From Bacteroidales bacterium (lineage in GTDB: Bacteria; Bacteroidota; Bacteroidia; Bacteroidales; WCHB1-69): a stretch of DNA of 64,000 bases. The DNA lies in contig JAFZIP010000009.1 of assembly GCA_017554325.1 (NCBI GenBank), positions 1 to 64,000 of the forward strand. The letters are read 5' to 3'. Of the stretch, positions 26,564-35,221 are shown one piece after another; position 1 is the first letter of the stretch; each line of letters opens with the position of its first letter. A model generated the notes under the pieces. The model was not told the origin of the DNA. It saw only the letters and a program-made list of their open reading frames with translations, and did no database searches. Position numbers and translations under genes: made by a program.

Positions 26564-27120
26564 TGGCAAACACTTCCGAACAATATGATGAGGTGATCCG
26601 GCAGTGTCTGGACATCTTCTCCAAGAAGGCTATCGACTATGGCACGGCGTGGCGCATTCTGCGCACCCCGTCGCTGACCGACCAAATCTACATCAAAGCC
26701 AATCGGATTCGCAGTATCCAGGAAAAAGGCGAAGCCAAGGTTGCCGAAGGCATCATCCCAGAGTTCATCGGCATCGTCAACTACTCGGTCATGGCCCTGA
26801 TCCAGCTAGAGGTGGGTGTGGCAAACTCTGCGGAAGAGATTGAGATGGCACCAGAGAAGGCTGTGGAATTGTACAAGAAATACATCACGGCGGCCAAAGA
26901 CCTGATGATGAACAAGAACCACGACTACGACGAGGCATGGCGCCAGATGCGTATCAGCTCGCTGGACGACATTATCCTGATGAAACTGTTCCGCATCAAG
27001 TCCATCGAGGACCACAACGGCAACACCATCATCTCGGAAGGTTTGGATGCCAACTATTACGACATCATCAACTATTCGATGTTTGCGTTGATAAGGTTGG
27101 TGATAGAGAAAGAGGAGTAG
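26563..27120 (+). CDS. DUF1599 protein with two tandem copies
   Basis: A 185-residue cytoplasmic protein with the same unit twice: about residues 5-85 (DYGTAWRILRTPSLTDQIYIKANRI then IVNYSVMALIQLE) and 95-182 (DYDEAWRQMRISSLDDIILMKLFRI then IINYSMFALIRLV). This is the DUF1599 family of Bacteroidota. Its biochemical role is unknown to me; the conserved Asp/Trp/Arg pattern suggests a nucleotide- or metal-binding all-helical fold, but that is a guess. The start overlaps the peptidase stop by one base. An 8-bp repeat tract separates it from the next gene. Confidence 0.85.
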   Translation: MANTSEQYDEVIRQCLDIFSKKAIDYGTAWRILRTPSLTDQIYIKANRIRSIQEKGEAKVAEGIIPEFIGIVNYSVMALIQLEVGVANSAEEIEMAPEKAVELYKKYITAAKDLMMNKNHDYDEAWRQMRISSLDDIILMKLFRIKSIEDHNGNTIISEGLDANYYDIINYSMFALIRLVIEKEE

Positions 27121-27147
27121 AGGAGGAAATGAGGGGAGGAGTAAAAG

Positions 27148-27219
27148 ATTAATAGATTAATAGATTAATAGATTAAAAGATTAATAGATTAAAAGATTAA
27201 TAGATTAGGGATTAGAAGA
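27148..27219. repeat. Tandem 8-bp ATTAATAG repeat tract
   Basis: About nine near-identical copies of ATTAATAG/ATTAAAAG in series lie between the DUF1599 and DoxX-type genes and end 2 bp before the latter's ATG. The tract is related to the repeats at 58967-59030. Being in the leader of the next gene, copy-number change could alter its translation. Confidence 0.8.
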
Positions 27220-27221
27220 TT

Positions 27222-28397
27222 ATGAAAAGTAAAGAGCCTGTATGGTTGATGATTATCCGCATTTTGTTGGCGGGGTTGTTCCTGTTTTCCAGTTTCACCA
27301 AAGCGGTGGACCCGGTCAACTTCGGCATTACCATGAACGACTATTTTGTGTCGTTCGGCATGGGATTCCTGCATCCATTAGCACAGTTTGCCGCCGTGTG
27401 CGCCATAGCGTGCGAGTTCATCCTCGGATGCATGATGCTGTTCCGCATCAAACCCTTGCTGACCACCTGGGGTTACCTGCTTTTCATGACTTTCTTCTTC
27501 TTCCTCACCCTGTGGTTGGCTGTGGCTGAATATCTGGAAGTGCATGGCATCCACGATTTCGGCGTGGTGAAAGACTGCGGTTGTTTCGGGCAGGCTGTGA
27601 AGATGTCCAACATGCAGACCTTCTTGAAGAATGTGGTGCTCATCATCCCGACCATCATCGTTTTTGCCAACCGGAAGAAAATCCCCGCCAGCCGTGTCAG
27701 CTCATGGGGACAATGGCTGCTCATCGGCATCTTCGCGCTGATTGCAGTGGTATTCCAACTGTATTGCATTCGCCATTTGCCCGCCATCGACTTCACCGAT
27801 TGGAAGAAAGGCAAAGATGTGACGGTCTTCATTGAGCAACCCGCCCAGAAAGAGGTGCTGTTCATATACAAAAACAAAGCCGATGGTCAAGAAGTAACGC
27901 TGACACAGGATGAGTTGATGGCGAAAGAGGACGATTTCTACGAGAATTTCGACTATGTGGATCGTAAGGACAGTGTCATCAAAGACATTGTGCGTGCCAA
28001 GATCGACGGTTTCAATATGCTGGACGAGAATGGTGCCGACCATGCCTTTGAGCTGATCAGCAAGGACAACGACCAAGACTTGTACGTGCTCTACATGCAC
28101 GACTTGAAAGAGACCAACCTGAAGGGTGTTGAAAAAGCCAAGAAGCTGGCTGCCGACTGTATGGAAAAAGGCATCGACTTTGTGGCCGTTTCCAATTCTT
28201 CCGAAGAAGAGATCACCAAATTCGTGGAAGAGAACGCCATTGACTTCCCTGTCTTTCACAATCCCATTGATCCTGTGAAAGGACCGTTCATGGTGCGCGA
28301 CGCCGTGCGTTCCAACCCGGGTATTATCCTGTTCAACAAGGGTATGGTGGTAGATAAATGGGCATGGCGCGATTTTCCGGCAGCCGCACGCAAGTAG
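27222..28397 (+). CDS. DoxX/MauE-like membrane protein with a thioredoxin-like C-terminal domain (BT_3928-like)
   Basis: A 391-residue inner-membrane protein. The first about 195 residues form a DoxX-type helical bundle: LMIIRILLAGLFLFSSFTKAVDP, FAAVCAIACEFILGCMMLF, LLFMTFFFFLTLWLAV, then VVKDCGCFGQAVKMS, a conserved Cys loop, and further helices. The C-terminal part (about 270-391) looks like a thioredoxin-like fold without CxxC (DLYVLYMHDLKETN, FPVFHNPIDP, NPGIILFNKGMVVDKWAW). The DCGCFG loop is typical of MauE/DoxX proteins linked to disulfide chemistry. prmC follows with no gap (TAG then ATG), so the two are probably co-transcribed. Function is inferred only loosely. Confidence 0.8.
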   Translation: MKSKEPVWLMIIRILLAGLFLFSSFTKAVDPVNFGITMNDYFVSFGMGFLHPLAQFAAVCAIACEFILGCMMLFRIKPLLTTWGYLLFMTFFFFLTLWLAVAEYLEVHGIHDFGVVKDCGCFGQAVKMSNMQTFLKNVVLIIPTIIVFANRKKIPASRVSSWGQWLLIGIFALIAVVFQLYCIRHLPAIDFTDWKKGKDVTVFIEQPAQKEVLFIYKNKADGQEVTLTQDELMAKEDDFYENFDYVDRKDSVIKDIVRAKIDGFNMLDENGADHAFELISKDNDQDLYVLYMHDLKETNLKGVEKAKKLAADCMEKGIDFVAVSNSSEEEITKFVEENAIDFPVFHNPIDPVKGPFMVRDAVRSNPGIILFNKGMVVDKWAWRDFPAAARK

Positions 28398-29315
28398 ATG
28401 ACCATCCGCGAATACACGAGACATATCACCGATACGCTGCAGCCGCTTTATGATGTTCATGAGGCGGCTGCCGTCGCAAAGGCGTACCTGCAAGCACGCC
28501 TGCACCTGCCGGCGCACGAGTTGGTGCTCCGGGGCAACGATACTCTCCCATCTCCTCTGATTGGGCAGTTTAACGACGAACTGCTCCTGTTGCAACAGGG
28601 CACTCCACTGCAATATGTGTTAGGCGAAGCGGAGTTCTACGGGCTCACATTCAAGGTGTCCCCCGACGTGCTGATACCGCGGCCGGAGACCGAGGAACTG
28701 GTCAATCTCATCGTGCGACAGCACCGACACTCCCCCACCCTGCGCATCTGGGACGTGGGCACCGGCAGCGGCTGCATCGCCATCGCACTGGCCAAGCATC
28801 TGCCGCAGGCGGAAATGTTCGCCACGGACATCTCGGAGGCTGCCTTGTCTATCGCGCGCGCCAACGCAAAGGCTAACCAAGTGGCGATAACTTTTGCACA
28901 GCACGACATGCTGGACACGGCACACTTGCCTTTTGGCGACACGCATTTCGACATCCTCGTGAGCAACCCGCCGTACATCCCTGCCGCGCTGCGGAGCACC
29001 ATGCACCCCAACGTGGTGGCGCACGAACCGCACAGCGCACTGTTCGTGCCCGATGACCAACCCTTGCTGTTCTACGAAGCGCTGGCACTAATTGGAACAA
29101 AATGTCTAAACCCTCAAGGTTCCCTCTTCGCCGAGACATTTGAGGGATATCATGAAGAACTGGAGAGATTGTTTTTATCTCAGGGCTATAATGATTTCCA
29201 GTCGTTGGAAGACATCAATGGAAAAAAGCGGATTATTTTTGTATTTTTGCAACCCATAAACGATGAGAGATTATGGATTAGAGATGAAAGACAATCTATT
29301 CTCGATAATCTCTAA
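28398..29315 (+). CDS. prmC: Peptide chain release factor N5-glutamine methyltransferase
   Basis: A 305-residue S-adenosylmethionine-dependent enzyme that methylates the GGQ glutamine of release factors. The sequence shows the N-terminal helical domain, then IPRPETEELVNLI, the SAM-binding WDVGTGSGCIAIALAKHLP and the catalytic LVSNPPYIP (NPPY). The start directly follows the stop of the upstream gene. The last about 18 residues (from NDERLWIRDER) are encoded by an ATTAGAG-type intergenic repeat that also supplies the TAA stop; the natural end of the family lies near the FVFLQ segment, so the repeat has extended the protein. Confidence 0.93.
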   Translation: MTIREYTRHITDTLQPLYDVHEAAAVAKAYLQARLHLPAHELVLRGNDTLPSPLIGQFNDELLLLQQGTPLQYVLGEAEFYGLTFKVSPDVLIPRPETEELVNLIVRQHRHSPTLRIWDVGTGSGCIAIALAKHLPQAEMFATDISEAALSIARANAKANQVAITFAQHDMLDTAHLPFGDTHFDILVSNPPYIPAALRSTMHPNVVAHEPHSALFVPDDQPLLFYEALALIGTKCLNPQGSLFAETFEGYHEELERLFLSQGYNDFQSLEDINGKKRIIFVFLQPINDERLWIRDERQSILDNL

Positions 29316-29337
29316 TCTCTCATCTATAATCTCTAAA
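29262..29337. repeat. ATTAGAG/CTCTAAT repeat at the 3' end of prmC
   Basis: GAGATTATGGATTAGAGATG-type sequence is followed by complementary ATAATCTCTAATCTCTC units, able to fold into an imperfect hairpin. The left part is inside the prmC frame; the right part is the leader of trpS. Same family as the copies at 4631, 15250, 33781 and 60450. Confidence 0.65.
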
Positions 29338-29347
29338 CCTTTATAAC

Positions 29348-30343
29348 ATGGATACAGTTGTCAGCGGCATTCGGCCAACGGGATTTTTACATTTAGGCAA
29401 TTATTTCGGCGCGTTGCGGAATTTCATCAAGATGCAGAACGAGAACAAATGCTTCTTCTTCATCGCGGATTACCATTCCCTCACCACGCACCCCACCCCT
29501 TCCGACCTTGGCACCAACGTGCGCAATGTGCTCATCGACTACATCGCCGCAGGCCTGGACCCTGAGAAAGCCACCATCTACGTGCAAAGCGACGTGCCGC
29601 AGGTGTGCGAGCTGAGCCTGCTGCTCTCCATGAACGTCTATGTGGGCGAGCTGCAGCGCGTGGCCTCCTTCAAGGAGAAGGTGCGCCGCCAGCCCAACAA
29701 CGTGAACGCCGGACTGCTCAACTACCCCGTGCTCATGGCCGCCGACATCCTGCTGCACCGCGCCGACAAAGTGCCCGTGGGCAAGGACCAGGAACAACAT
29801 CTGGAGATGACCCGCGACTTCGCGCAGCGCTTCAACCGCATCTACCAACACGAATACTTCAAACTGCCCGTGGCCTATAACTTCGGCAACGAGCTCATCA
29901 AGATACCCGGACTGGACGGCTCTACCAAGATGTCTAAATCCGACAACGAAGGCTCCTGCATCTACCTGTCGGACACACCCGAGGTGGTGCGCAAGAAAAT
30001 CATGCGTGCCGTTTCTGACAGCGGCCCTACAGAGCCCGGCCAGCCTAAGTCGCAGGCCGTGGAGAACCTCTTCAGCCTGATGAAAGCCGTCTCCACCCCC
30101 GACACCGTGCAATACTTCGAAGATCAATACCAGGCCTGCCAGATTCGCTACGGTGACATGAAAAAACAGTTAGCCGCCGATATGATTGCTTTCACTCAGC
30201 CTATCTACGAGCGCATCCTGGAGCTCCGTTCCAAGAACGACTTCATCAGCAAAGTGGCGCGCGAGGGTGCCGAAAGAGCCCGCGAAAGCGCGTCCAAGAC
30301 CATCCAGGATGTACGTGAAATCATCGGTTTCAAAGCATTATAA
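29348..30343 (+). CDS. trpS: Tryptophanyl-tRNA synthetase
   Basis: A 331-residue class I aminoacyl-tRNA synthetase that charges tRNA-Trp. Visible motifs: GIRPTGFLHLGNYFGAL (the HIGH-like element is HLGN), the tryptophan-pocket region ADYHSLTTHP, PVGKDQEQHLEMTRDFAQRFN, and the KMSKS loop as KMSKSDNEG. The length fits bacterial TrpS. A -7-like TATTTTTG occurs at 29242-29249 inside the prmC 3' end, so trpS may have its own promoter. Confidence 0.97.
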   Translation: MDTVVSGIRPTGFLHLGNYFGALRNFIKMQNENKCFFFIADYHSLTTHPTPSDLGTNVRNVLIDYIAAGLDPEKATIYVQSDVPQVCELSLLLSMNVYVGELQRVASFKEKVRRQPNNVNAGLLNYPVLMAADILLHRADKVPVGKDQEQHLEMTRDFAQRFNRIYQHEYFKLPVAYNFGNELIKIPGLDGSTKMSKSDNEGSCIYLSDTPEVVRKKIMRAVSDSGPTEPGQPKSQAVENLFSLMKAVSTPDTVQYFEDQYQACQIRYGDMKKQLAADMIAFTQPIYERILELRSKNDFISKVAREGAERARESASKTIQDVREIIGFKAL

Positions 30344-30352
30344 TCCGCTCCC

Positions 30353-32449
30353 ATGGCTCTTCTCACCAAATACTCACTCTGGCTTCTGCCGCTCGTCCTG
30401 CTATTGGGCGTGGGGTACGCTTTCTTCTTGTACTACAAAAACAACAACATCATCTTTGAGAAGAAGCATCGCATCATCATGGCCTCCCTGCGCGGTCTGG
30501 CCATGTCGCTGCTCGCCTTCCTGCTGCTGGGCCCCATGCTGAAACTGATTGTCAAGCAGACCGACCATCCCGTCATCCTGCTGGCCATCGACAACAGCGA
30601 GTCGCTCCGTTCCAACAAGGATTCGGCCTATTACATCAACGAATACCCCAAGGCGGTCCAACAGCTGGCAACGGAGTTGGGCAACAAATACGAAATCAAG
30701 ACCTTTGTCATTGGTGATGAGGCCCGGATGTTGGGCAACGACGAGGCGCTGAACCTTGATTTCTCGGAAAAATCAACCAATCTTGCCTCCATCTTCGACA
30801 TTACCAACCGTCTCTACGCCAACCAGAACATCGGCGCGATGGTTTTGCTGACCGACGGCATCTACAATACTGGGGCAAGTCCCTACTACAAGGCCTCCGA
30901 AGCCAACTTCCCCGTTTACACCGTGGGATTAGGCAACACCGAACTCACCACCGACCTCTTCTTCTCCGACGTCGTACACAACAAGCAGGCATTCAAAGGC
31001 AACATGTTTCCTGTGGAGTTGAAAATCAACGCCAACCGGCTGTCGGGCAAACAGGCTGAGCTCACCGTGATGGAAGGCGACAAGGAGATTCTGCACAAGA
31101 ACATCTCTTTCAGCGGAAACCGTTACTTTGAAACCGTCAAGCTGAGCTTGGAGGCACAGAGCACGGGGATTCATCACTACCGCGCGGACCTCACCGAACT
31201 GGATGGCGAAGTGACGCACAAGAACAACCACGTGCACTTTTACGTCGAAGTAATCGAATCCAAAGACAAGATTGCCATCGTCTATAACTCGCCCCACCCT
31301 GATGTGGCTGCTCTGAACGAGGCACTTGCACTGACCGACAACTACGACGTTGAAGTATCACCGGCAAGCGAATTCAAGGGCAATCCCTCTGATTATAGTC
31401 TCATTGTGCTACATCAGTTGCCCTCCAAGGCGAACACCGCCTCCAACCTCATCTCCCAAATCCGCAAGTCGGGCACTTCCGCGCTCTACATCATCGGCAC
31501 GCAAACGGACCTCAACAATTTCAACACGCTCAACACGGGACTGACGATTGGCCAAAGCAAGAACCTGACCAACAACGCGATGCCGCTTTACAACGAGAAT
31601 TTCACCTCATTCACTTTCTCGGAAGAGGCACAGCGGATGCTCCCCAAATACCCACCCATCAAAACCATCTTCGGAACATACAAGACCGGCGTATCCGCCA
31701 ACGTCTTCATGTACCAGAAGATCAGCGGCGTGGAAACCAAATACCCGCTAGTGGTATTCAACCAGCAGAACGGAGCCAAGACGGGCATCATCACTGGCAC
31801 GGGCTTCTGGCAGTGGAAACTGTACAACTACCTGTACGCTGAAAACCACACCGCCTTCAACGAGATCATCGATAAAATCGCATTGTATCTTGCCGCCAAG
31901 GGTGACAAGAGCCAGTTCCGCGTGCGCCACGCGGACGTGTTCGCGGAGAATGCCCCCGTGGAGTTCTCGGCAGAGCTGTTCAACGACAGCTACGAGCTCA
32001 TCAACGAGCCTGACATCAAGATGGTCATCAAGGGCAGCGGCGACACCACCTACGAGGCCCAGTTCTCAAAGCAGAACAAAGGCTACTACCTGAACATGGG
32101 CGAACTCCCTGTGGGCAGCTACTCCTGGACCGCCACCACCCAAGTGGGCGGCAAACGTTTCGAGAAGAGCGGACGCTTCTCCATCCAGGAAATCATGCTG
32201 GAAACCGCCAACCTGATTGCAGACCACGACCTGCTGAAGAGCATCTCCAGCGCCACCAAGGGCAAGTTCTTCACCCGCAATGAGATGCAGAAAGTGGCCA
32301 AAGAGATCAAAGCCAACGACAACATCAAATCCATATCAAGCTACAAAAAGAAATACACCATGCTGCTCAACTCGCCCTGGTATCTCGCTGCCATCGTGTT
32401 GCTGCTGGGCATTGAATGGTTCCTGAGAAAGTGGAATGGGGGATATTAA
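30353..32449 (+). CDS. Membrane-anchored VWA-domain protein
   Basis: A 698-residue protein with two N-terminal transmembrane helices (about 9-28 and 43-66), a von Willebrand A-like domain whose metal site D80-N-S-E-S84 (DxSxS) is intact with a second Asp in MVLLTDGIYNTG, a long beta-rich extracytoplasmic region and a last helix near the C-terminus (WYLAAIVLLLGIEWFL). The layout matches Bacteroidota proteins that occur near MoxR, DUF58 and DUF4159 genes and may take part in metal-dependent assembly or signalling in the envelope. A DUF4159 gene lies downstream, separated by an inserted DUF4160/DUF2442 pair. It starts 9 bp after trpS. Confidence 0.82.
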   Translation: MALLTKYSLWLLPLVLLLGVGYAFFLYYKNNNIIFEKKHRIIMASLRGLAMSLLAFLLLGPMLKLIVKQTDHPVILLAIDNSESLRSNKDSAYYINEYPKAVQQLATELGNKYEIKTFVIGDEARMLGNDEALNLDFSEKSTNLASIFDITNRLYANQNIGAMVLLTDGIYNTGASPYYKASEANFPVYTVGLGNTELTTDLFFSDVVHNKQAFKGNMFPVELKINANRLSGKQAELTVMEGDKEILHKNISFSGNRYFETVKLSLEAQSTGIHHYRADLTELDGEVTHKNNHVHFYVEVIESKDKIAIVYNSPHPDVAALNEALALTDNYDVEVSPASEFKGNPSDYSLIVLHQLPSKANTASNLISQIRKSGTSALYIIGTQTDLNNFNTLNTGLTIGQSKNLTNNAMPLYNENFTSFTFSEEAQRMLPKYPPIKTIFGTYKTGVSANVFMYQKISGVETKYPLVVFNQQNGAKTGIITGTGFWQWKLYNYLYAENHTAFNEIIDKIALYLAAKGDKSQFRVRHADVFAENAPVEFSAELFNDSYELINEPDIKMVIKGSGDTTYEAQFSKQNKGYYLNMGELPVGSYSWTATTQVGGKRFEKSGRFSIQEIMLETANLIADHDLLKSISSATKGKFFTRNEMQKVAKEIKANDNIKSISSYKKKYTMLLNSPWYLAAIVLLLGIEWFLRKWNGGY

Positions 32450-32457
32450 AAAAGATG

Positions 32458-32465
32458 TATCTTTG
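32458..32465 (+). promoter_or_regulatory. -7 promoter element for the DUF4160/DUF2442 pair
   Basis: TATCTTTG matches TAnnTTTG and lies 24 bp before the preferred start at 32490. No -33 element at the usual spacing was seen. It suggests the pair is expressed separately from the VWA gene. Confidence 0.5.
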
Positions 32466-32489
32466 CGGCTGATTTAAATGAAAACAAAT

Positions 32490-32747
32490 ATGCCCGAAGT
32501 CAGTAGATTCTATGGTATTATCATCTTGATGTTTGCAGACGACCACAATCCGCCACATTTCCATGTGAGATACGGAAACAAACGTGCTGTTATCTCCATT
32601 AAAAATAGTGTCGTAACAGGGCAAATGTCACGTAAAGAACTTATTAAAGTATTTGAATGGATGGACCTGCACAAAGATGAAATTATGGAAAACTGGAATC
32701 GCTTGAAAAATGGGCAAGAACCATTGCCTATTGAACCTTTAATATAA
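32490..32747 (+). CDS. DUF4160 protein, putative partner in a toxin-antitoxin-like pair
   Basis: An 85-residue protein reading MPEVSRFYGIIILMF, DDHNPPHFHVRYGNKRAVISI and ending in a helix with DLHKDEIMENWNRLKNGQEP. This is the DUF4160 family, nearly always found next to DUF2442. I chose the ATG at 32490 because the family starts with MPE; an upstream ATG at 32478 lies very close to the expected transcription start. The conserved HNPPHFH histidine cluster suggests a metal or catalytic site. Base composition is AT-rich against its neighbours. The last base of its stop region overlaps the next ORF's first Met codon. Toxin-antitoxin function is suspected for the family but not shown here. Confidence 0.85.
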   Translation: MPEVSRFYGIIILMFADDHNPPHFHVRYGNKRAVISIKNSVVTGQMSRKELIKVFEWMDLHKDEIMENWNRLKNGQEPLPIEPLI

Positions 32748-33064
32748 TGATTATGGAAGATTTCGGACTGATGCGAGTAGTGGATGTGGAATATCTGCAC
32801 GACTATGTGATGAAACTTGAGTTCAGCAACGGAGATGTTCGTTTGGTGAATTTCGAGCCTTTTTTGCACGGCAAATTTTTCGATGAACTCCGTGACAAAA
32901 AAAAATTCATACAGTTTGCACTAACACCTTGGACTTTGGAATGGTACAATGGCGTTGATTTCGCACCCGAGTTCCTTTATGAAAACAGCATTCCCGTTGA
33001 CAACGATGCCTCCAGCCATGCGGATTACGCTGCAGAGGACCGCGCCCCATACAACGAGGGGTAA
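32747..33064 (+). CDS. DUF2442 protein, partner of the DUF4160 gene
   Basis: A 105-residue protein whose first about 80 residues form a DUF2442 domain: VVDVEYLHDYVMKLEFSNGDVRLVNF, then FALTPWTLEWYNGVDFAPEFLY. The last about 22 residues are a charged tail not typical of the family. The start is coupled to the upstream DUF4160 gene; a second Met at codon 3 is also possible. The pair interrupts the spacing between the VWA and DUF4159 genes, which suggests a horizontally acquired cassette. Confidence 0.85.
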   Translation: MIMEDFGLMRVVDVEYLHDYVMKLEFSNGDVRLVNFEPFLHGKFFDELRDKKKFIQFALTPWTLEWYNGVDFAPEFLYENSIPVDNDASSHADYAAEDRAPYNEG

Positions 33065-33124
33065 GTCCCCCTTCCAGTAAAAAATGTATTTTTGCGAACA
33101 GAAACTCATATTTGAAACATCAGC

Positions 33125-33778
33125 ATGATGAATATCAAACGACAACTCCTGATAACTTTATTCTGCGCACTTTGCCTTTTGGCGCCGGCGCAGCAGATTG
33201 CCCTGTTGAAGTACAATGGCGGTGGCGACTGGTACGTGAATCCGACATCGCTGCCCAACCTCATCAAGTTCTGCAACGCCAATCTGGGCATGGCGCTGGA
33301 CCCCAAGCCTGCAACCGTGGAAGTGGGCAGTGCCGACATTTTCCAGTACCCCTTTGTGCACATGACTGGCCACGGCAACATCGTGTTCAGCGACGCAGAG
33401 GTGAGCAATCTGCGCACGTATCTGATCTCCGGCGGCTTCCTGCACGCTGATGACAACTATGGCATGAATACTTTCATCCGCAGAGAGATGAAAAAAGTTT
33501 TTCCTGAAGCAGAATTTGTAGAATTGCCATTCAACCATCCCATTTTCCACCAGAAATACAACTTTCCCAATGGCCTGCCCAAAATTCACGAGCACGACAA
33601 CAAACCGCCACAAGCCTTTGCCATCTTCTGGGAGGGACGCATGGTATTCCTTTTCACTTACGAATGCGACTTAGGCGATGGCTGGGAAGACTACATCGTG
33701 CACAAGGACTCGGAAGCCACCCGCACCAAAGCCCTGCAGATGGGCGCGAATATCTTGCAGTACGTGTTCACGAGATAA
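33125..33778 (+). CDS. DUF4159 protein (exported)
   Basis: A 217-residue protein with a signal peptide (about 1-21, ending LLAPAQQ) followed by a DUF4159 domain: ALLKYNGGGDWYVNPTSLPNLI, FQYPFVHMTGHGNIVFSD, LISGGFLHADDNYGMN and FPEAEFVELPFNHPIFH. The fold is thought to be glutamine-amidotransferase-like, without proven activity. The family usually occurs beside VWA and MoxR-type genes; the VWA gene is 3 kb upstream behind the DUF4160/DUF2442 insertion. A second Met at codon 2 is an equal start. A -7-like TATTTTTG lies about 40 bp upstream. Confidence 0.87.
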   Translation: MMNIKRQLLITLFCALCLLAPAQQIALLKYNGGGDWYVNPTSLPNLIKFCNANLGMALDPKPATVEVGSADIFQYPFVHMTGHGNIVFSDAEVSNLRTYLISGGFLHADDNYGMNTFIRREMKKVFPEAEFVELPFNHPIFHQKYNFPNGLPKIHEHDNKPPQAFAIFWEGRMVFLFTYECDLGDGWEDYIVHKDSEATRTKALQMGANILQYVFTR

Positions 33779-33798
33779 AAGTTTAGAGTTTATGGTTT

Positions 33799-33829
33799 AG
33801 AGTTTAGAGATAAAACTACTCTAAACTCT
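33799..33829. terminator. Perfect 11-bp stem-loop between convergent genes
   Basis: AGAGTTTAGAG (33799-33809) pairs with CTCTAAACTCT (33819-33829) around a 9-nt loop, within a TTTAGAG repeat that spans about 33781-33850. It lies between the DUF4159 gene and the convergent fatty-acid permease gene and may end both transcripts. Confidence 0.5.
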
Positions 33830-33853
33830 CCTCTCTCAACTCTAAACTCAACA

Positions 33854-35203
33854 TCACATTGCCCACACCAGCAGTCCACCGCAAATAATAATGCCTGTGA
33901 CGAACAGGTCGATGAGGCAGAAGCCCATGATATCTTTTGCATTGAGTTTGGCGATGGCCAAGGCCGGGATCGCCCAGAAAGGTTGTATGAGGTTGGTCCA
34001 AGCATCACCCCACGCAATGGCCGTGCCCGTAAGGCCGGGATCCACGCCAAGGTTGGCGCCGGCAGCAAACATGATAGGTGCTTGGATGGCCCAGTGACCG
34101 CCACCCGACGGTACAAACAAGTTGAGCACTGCGGCGCACAGGAACGTAAGCAGCGGATAAGTAGTGGGATTCGATATGGAGATGCACGCATCGCTGATGA
34201 CCGTGCCAAAGCAGATGCCGGAATGCCCGACACCCGTGATGATACCCATGATGCCTGCATAGAACGGGAACTGCAGCAGGATGCCCGCCGCGCCCGTAGC
34301 CGCCTTCGTGAAAGCGCGCACGTACGAAATCGGCGTGCCGTGCAGGATGACACCCGTAAACAGGAACAGCATGATGACTGAGTTCAATTCCAGCGAACCG
34401 CCCCGGAAGAAGAGTTTGATGACGAGATAAGCGAGGCCAAGAGCGGCCACGATGTAGGCCAAAATGCGGCTGCTTTCCATCTTCTCTGCCGGCGTGTCGC
34501 GATGAGTCTCGCGCGCGGGCTCATCCTCCGCCAGCAAGGCCGGATCCACGACCACCACATCTTTCTTGGGATGCATTTTGGCATTCACCAGCACCAAGGC
34601 AATAATGACCAACAGGACCATCACCAAGTTATGAGGGTCCAGGATAGTCTGCGAAATCGGCACGGGCTGGGTGAGTGCTCCGTTGGTGGCTTTGGACAGC
34701 GCATCGCCGGGCGTGGCCATGGTGAGCGGGATGGAGCCCGAGAGGCCCGCATGCCACACCACAAAGCCACTGTACGCAGAGGCAATCAGCAGGCGATAGT
34801 CCACCGCCGGCAGCTTCCGCGCAATCTCTTTGGCGAAGATGACACCCACAATGAGTCCGAAGCCCCAGTTGAGCCAGCAGGCGATGGCGGAGACTCCCGT
34901 CACCAGCGCGATGGCTGCCGTCGGGGTCTTGGGCAAGGAGGCCAGCGCACTGATTCCCTTCTTCACCACCGGAGCCGCTGCCAGCGTGGAGCCACACACG
35001 AGCACCAAGGCCATCTGCATGGAAAACGCCAACAACCCCCACACGCCATTGCCCCAATGCTCCACCACCTCCACAGGAGTCTGGTGACACAAGGGCATCG
35101 CAATGAACGCCGCAATGAACGTCAGGAGGATGGCAAAAACAAATGGCTCAGGAAGGTAACGTTGCACCAGTTTGACGCAACTCGATATCAAACGCTGAAA
35201 CAT
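33854..35203 (-). CDS. Short-chain fatty acid permease (AtoE family)
   Basis: A 449-residue polytopic membrane protein of the AtoE/TIGR00366 family, which imports or exports short-chain fatty acids such as acetoacetate or butyrate. Recognised from YLPEPFVFAILLTFIAAFI, SMQMALVLVCGSTLAAAP, CWLNWGFGLIVGVIFAKEIA, AYSGFVVWHAGLSGSIPLTMATPG and FVPSGGGHWAIQAPIM. About ten or more helices are visible. It follows the C10 peptidase gene on the same strand with an 18-bp gap, but a functional link is not obvious. No ato catabolic genes are nearby. Confidence 0.92.
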   Translation of the reverse strand: MFQRLISSCVKLVQRYLPEPFVFAILLTFIAAFIAMPLCHQTPVEVVEHWGNGVWGLLAFSMQMALVLVCGSTLAAAPVVKKGISALASLPKTPTAAIALVTGVSAIACWLNWGFGLIVGVIFAKEIARKLPAVDYRLLIASAYSGFVVWHAGLSGSIPLTMATPGDALSKATNGALTQPVPISQTILDPHNLVMVLLVIIALVLVNAKMHPKKDVVVVDPALLAEDEPARETHRDTPAEKMESSRILAYIVAALGLAYLVIKLFFRGGSLELNSVIMLFLFTGVILHGTPISYVRAFTKAATGAAGILLQFPFYAGIMGIITGVGHSGICFGTVISDACISISNPTTYPLLTFLCAAVLNLFVPSGGGHWAIQAPIMFAAGANLGVDPGLTGTAIAWGDAWTNLIQPFWAIPALAIAKLNAKDIMGFCLIDLFVTGIIICGGLLVWAM

Positions 35204-35221
35204 CAGAGCTGAAAATTTCTG

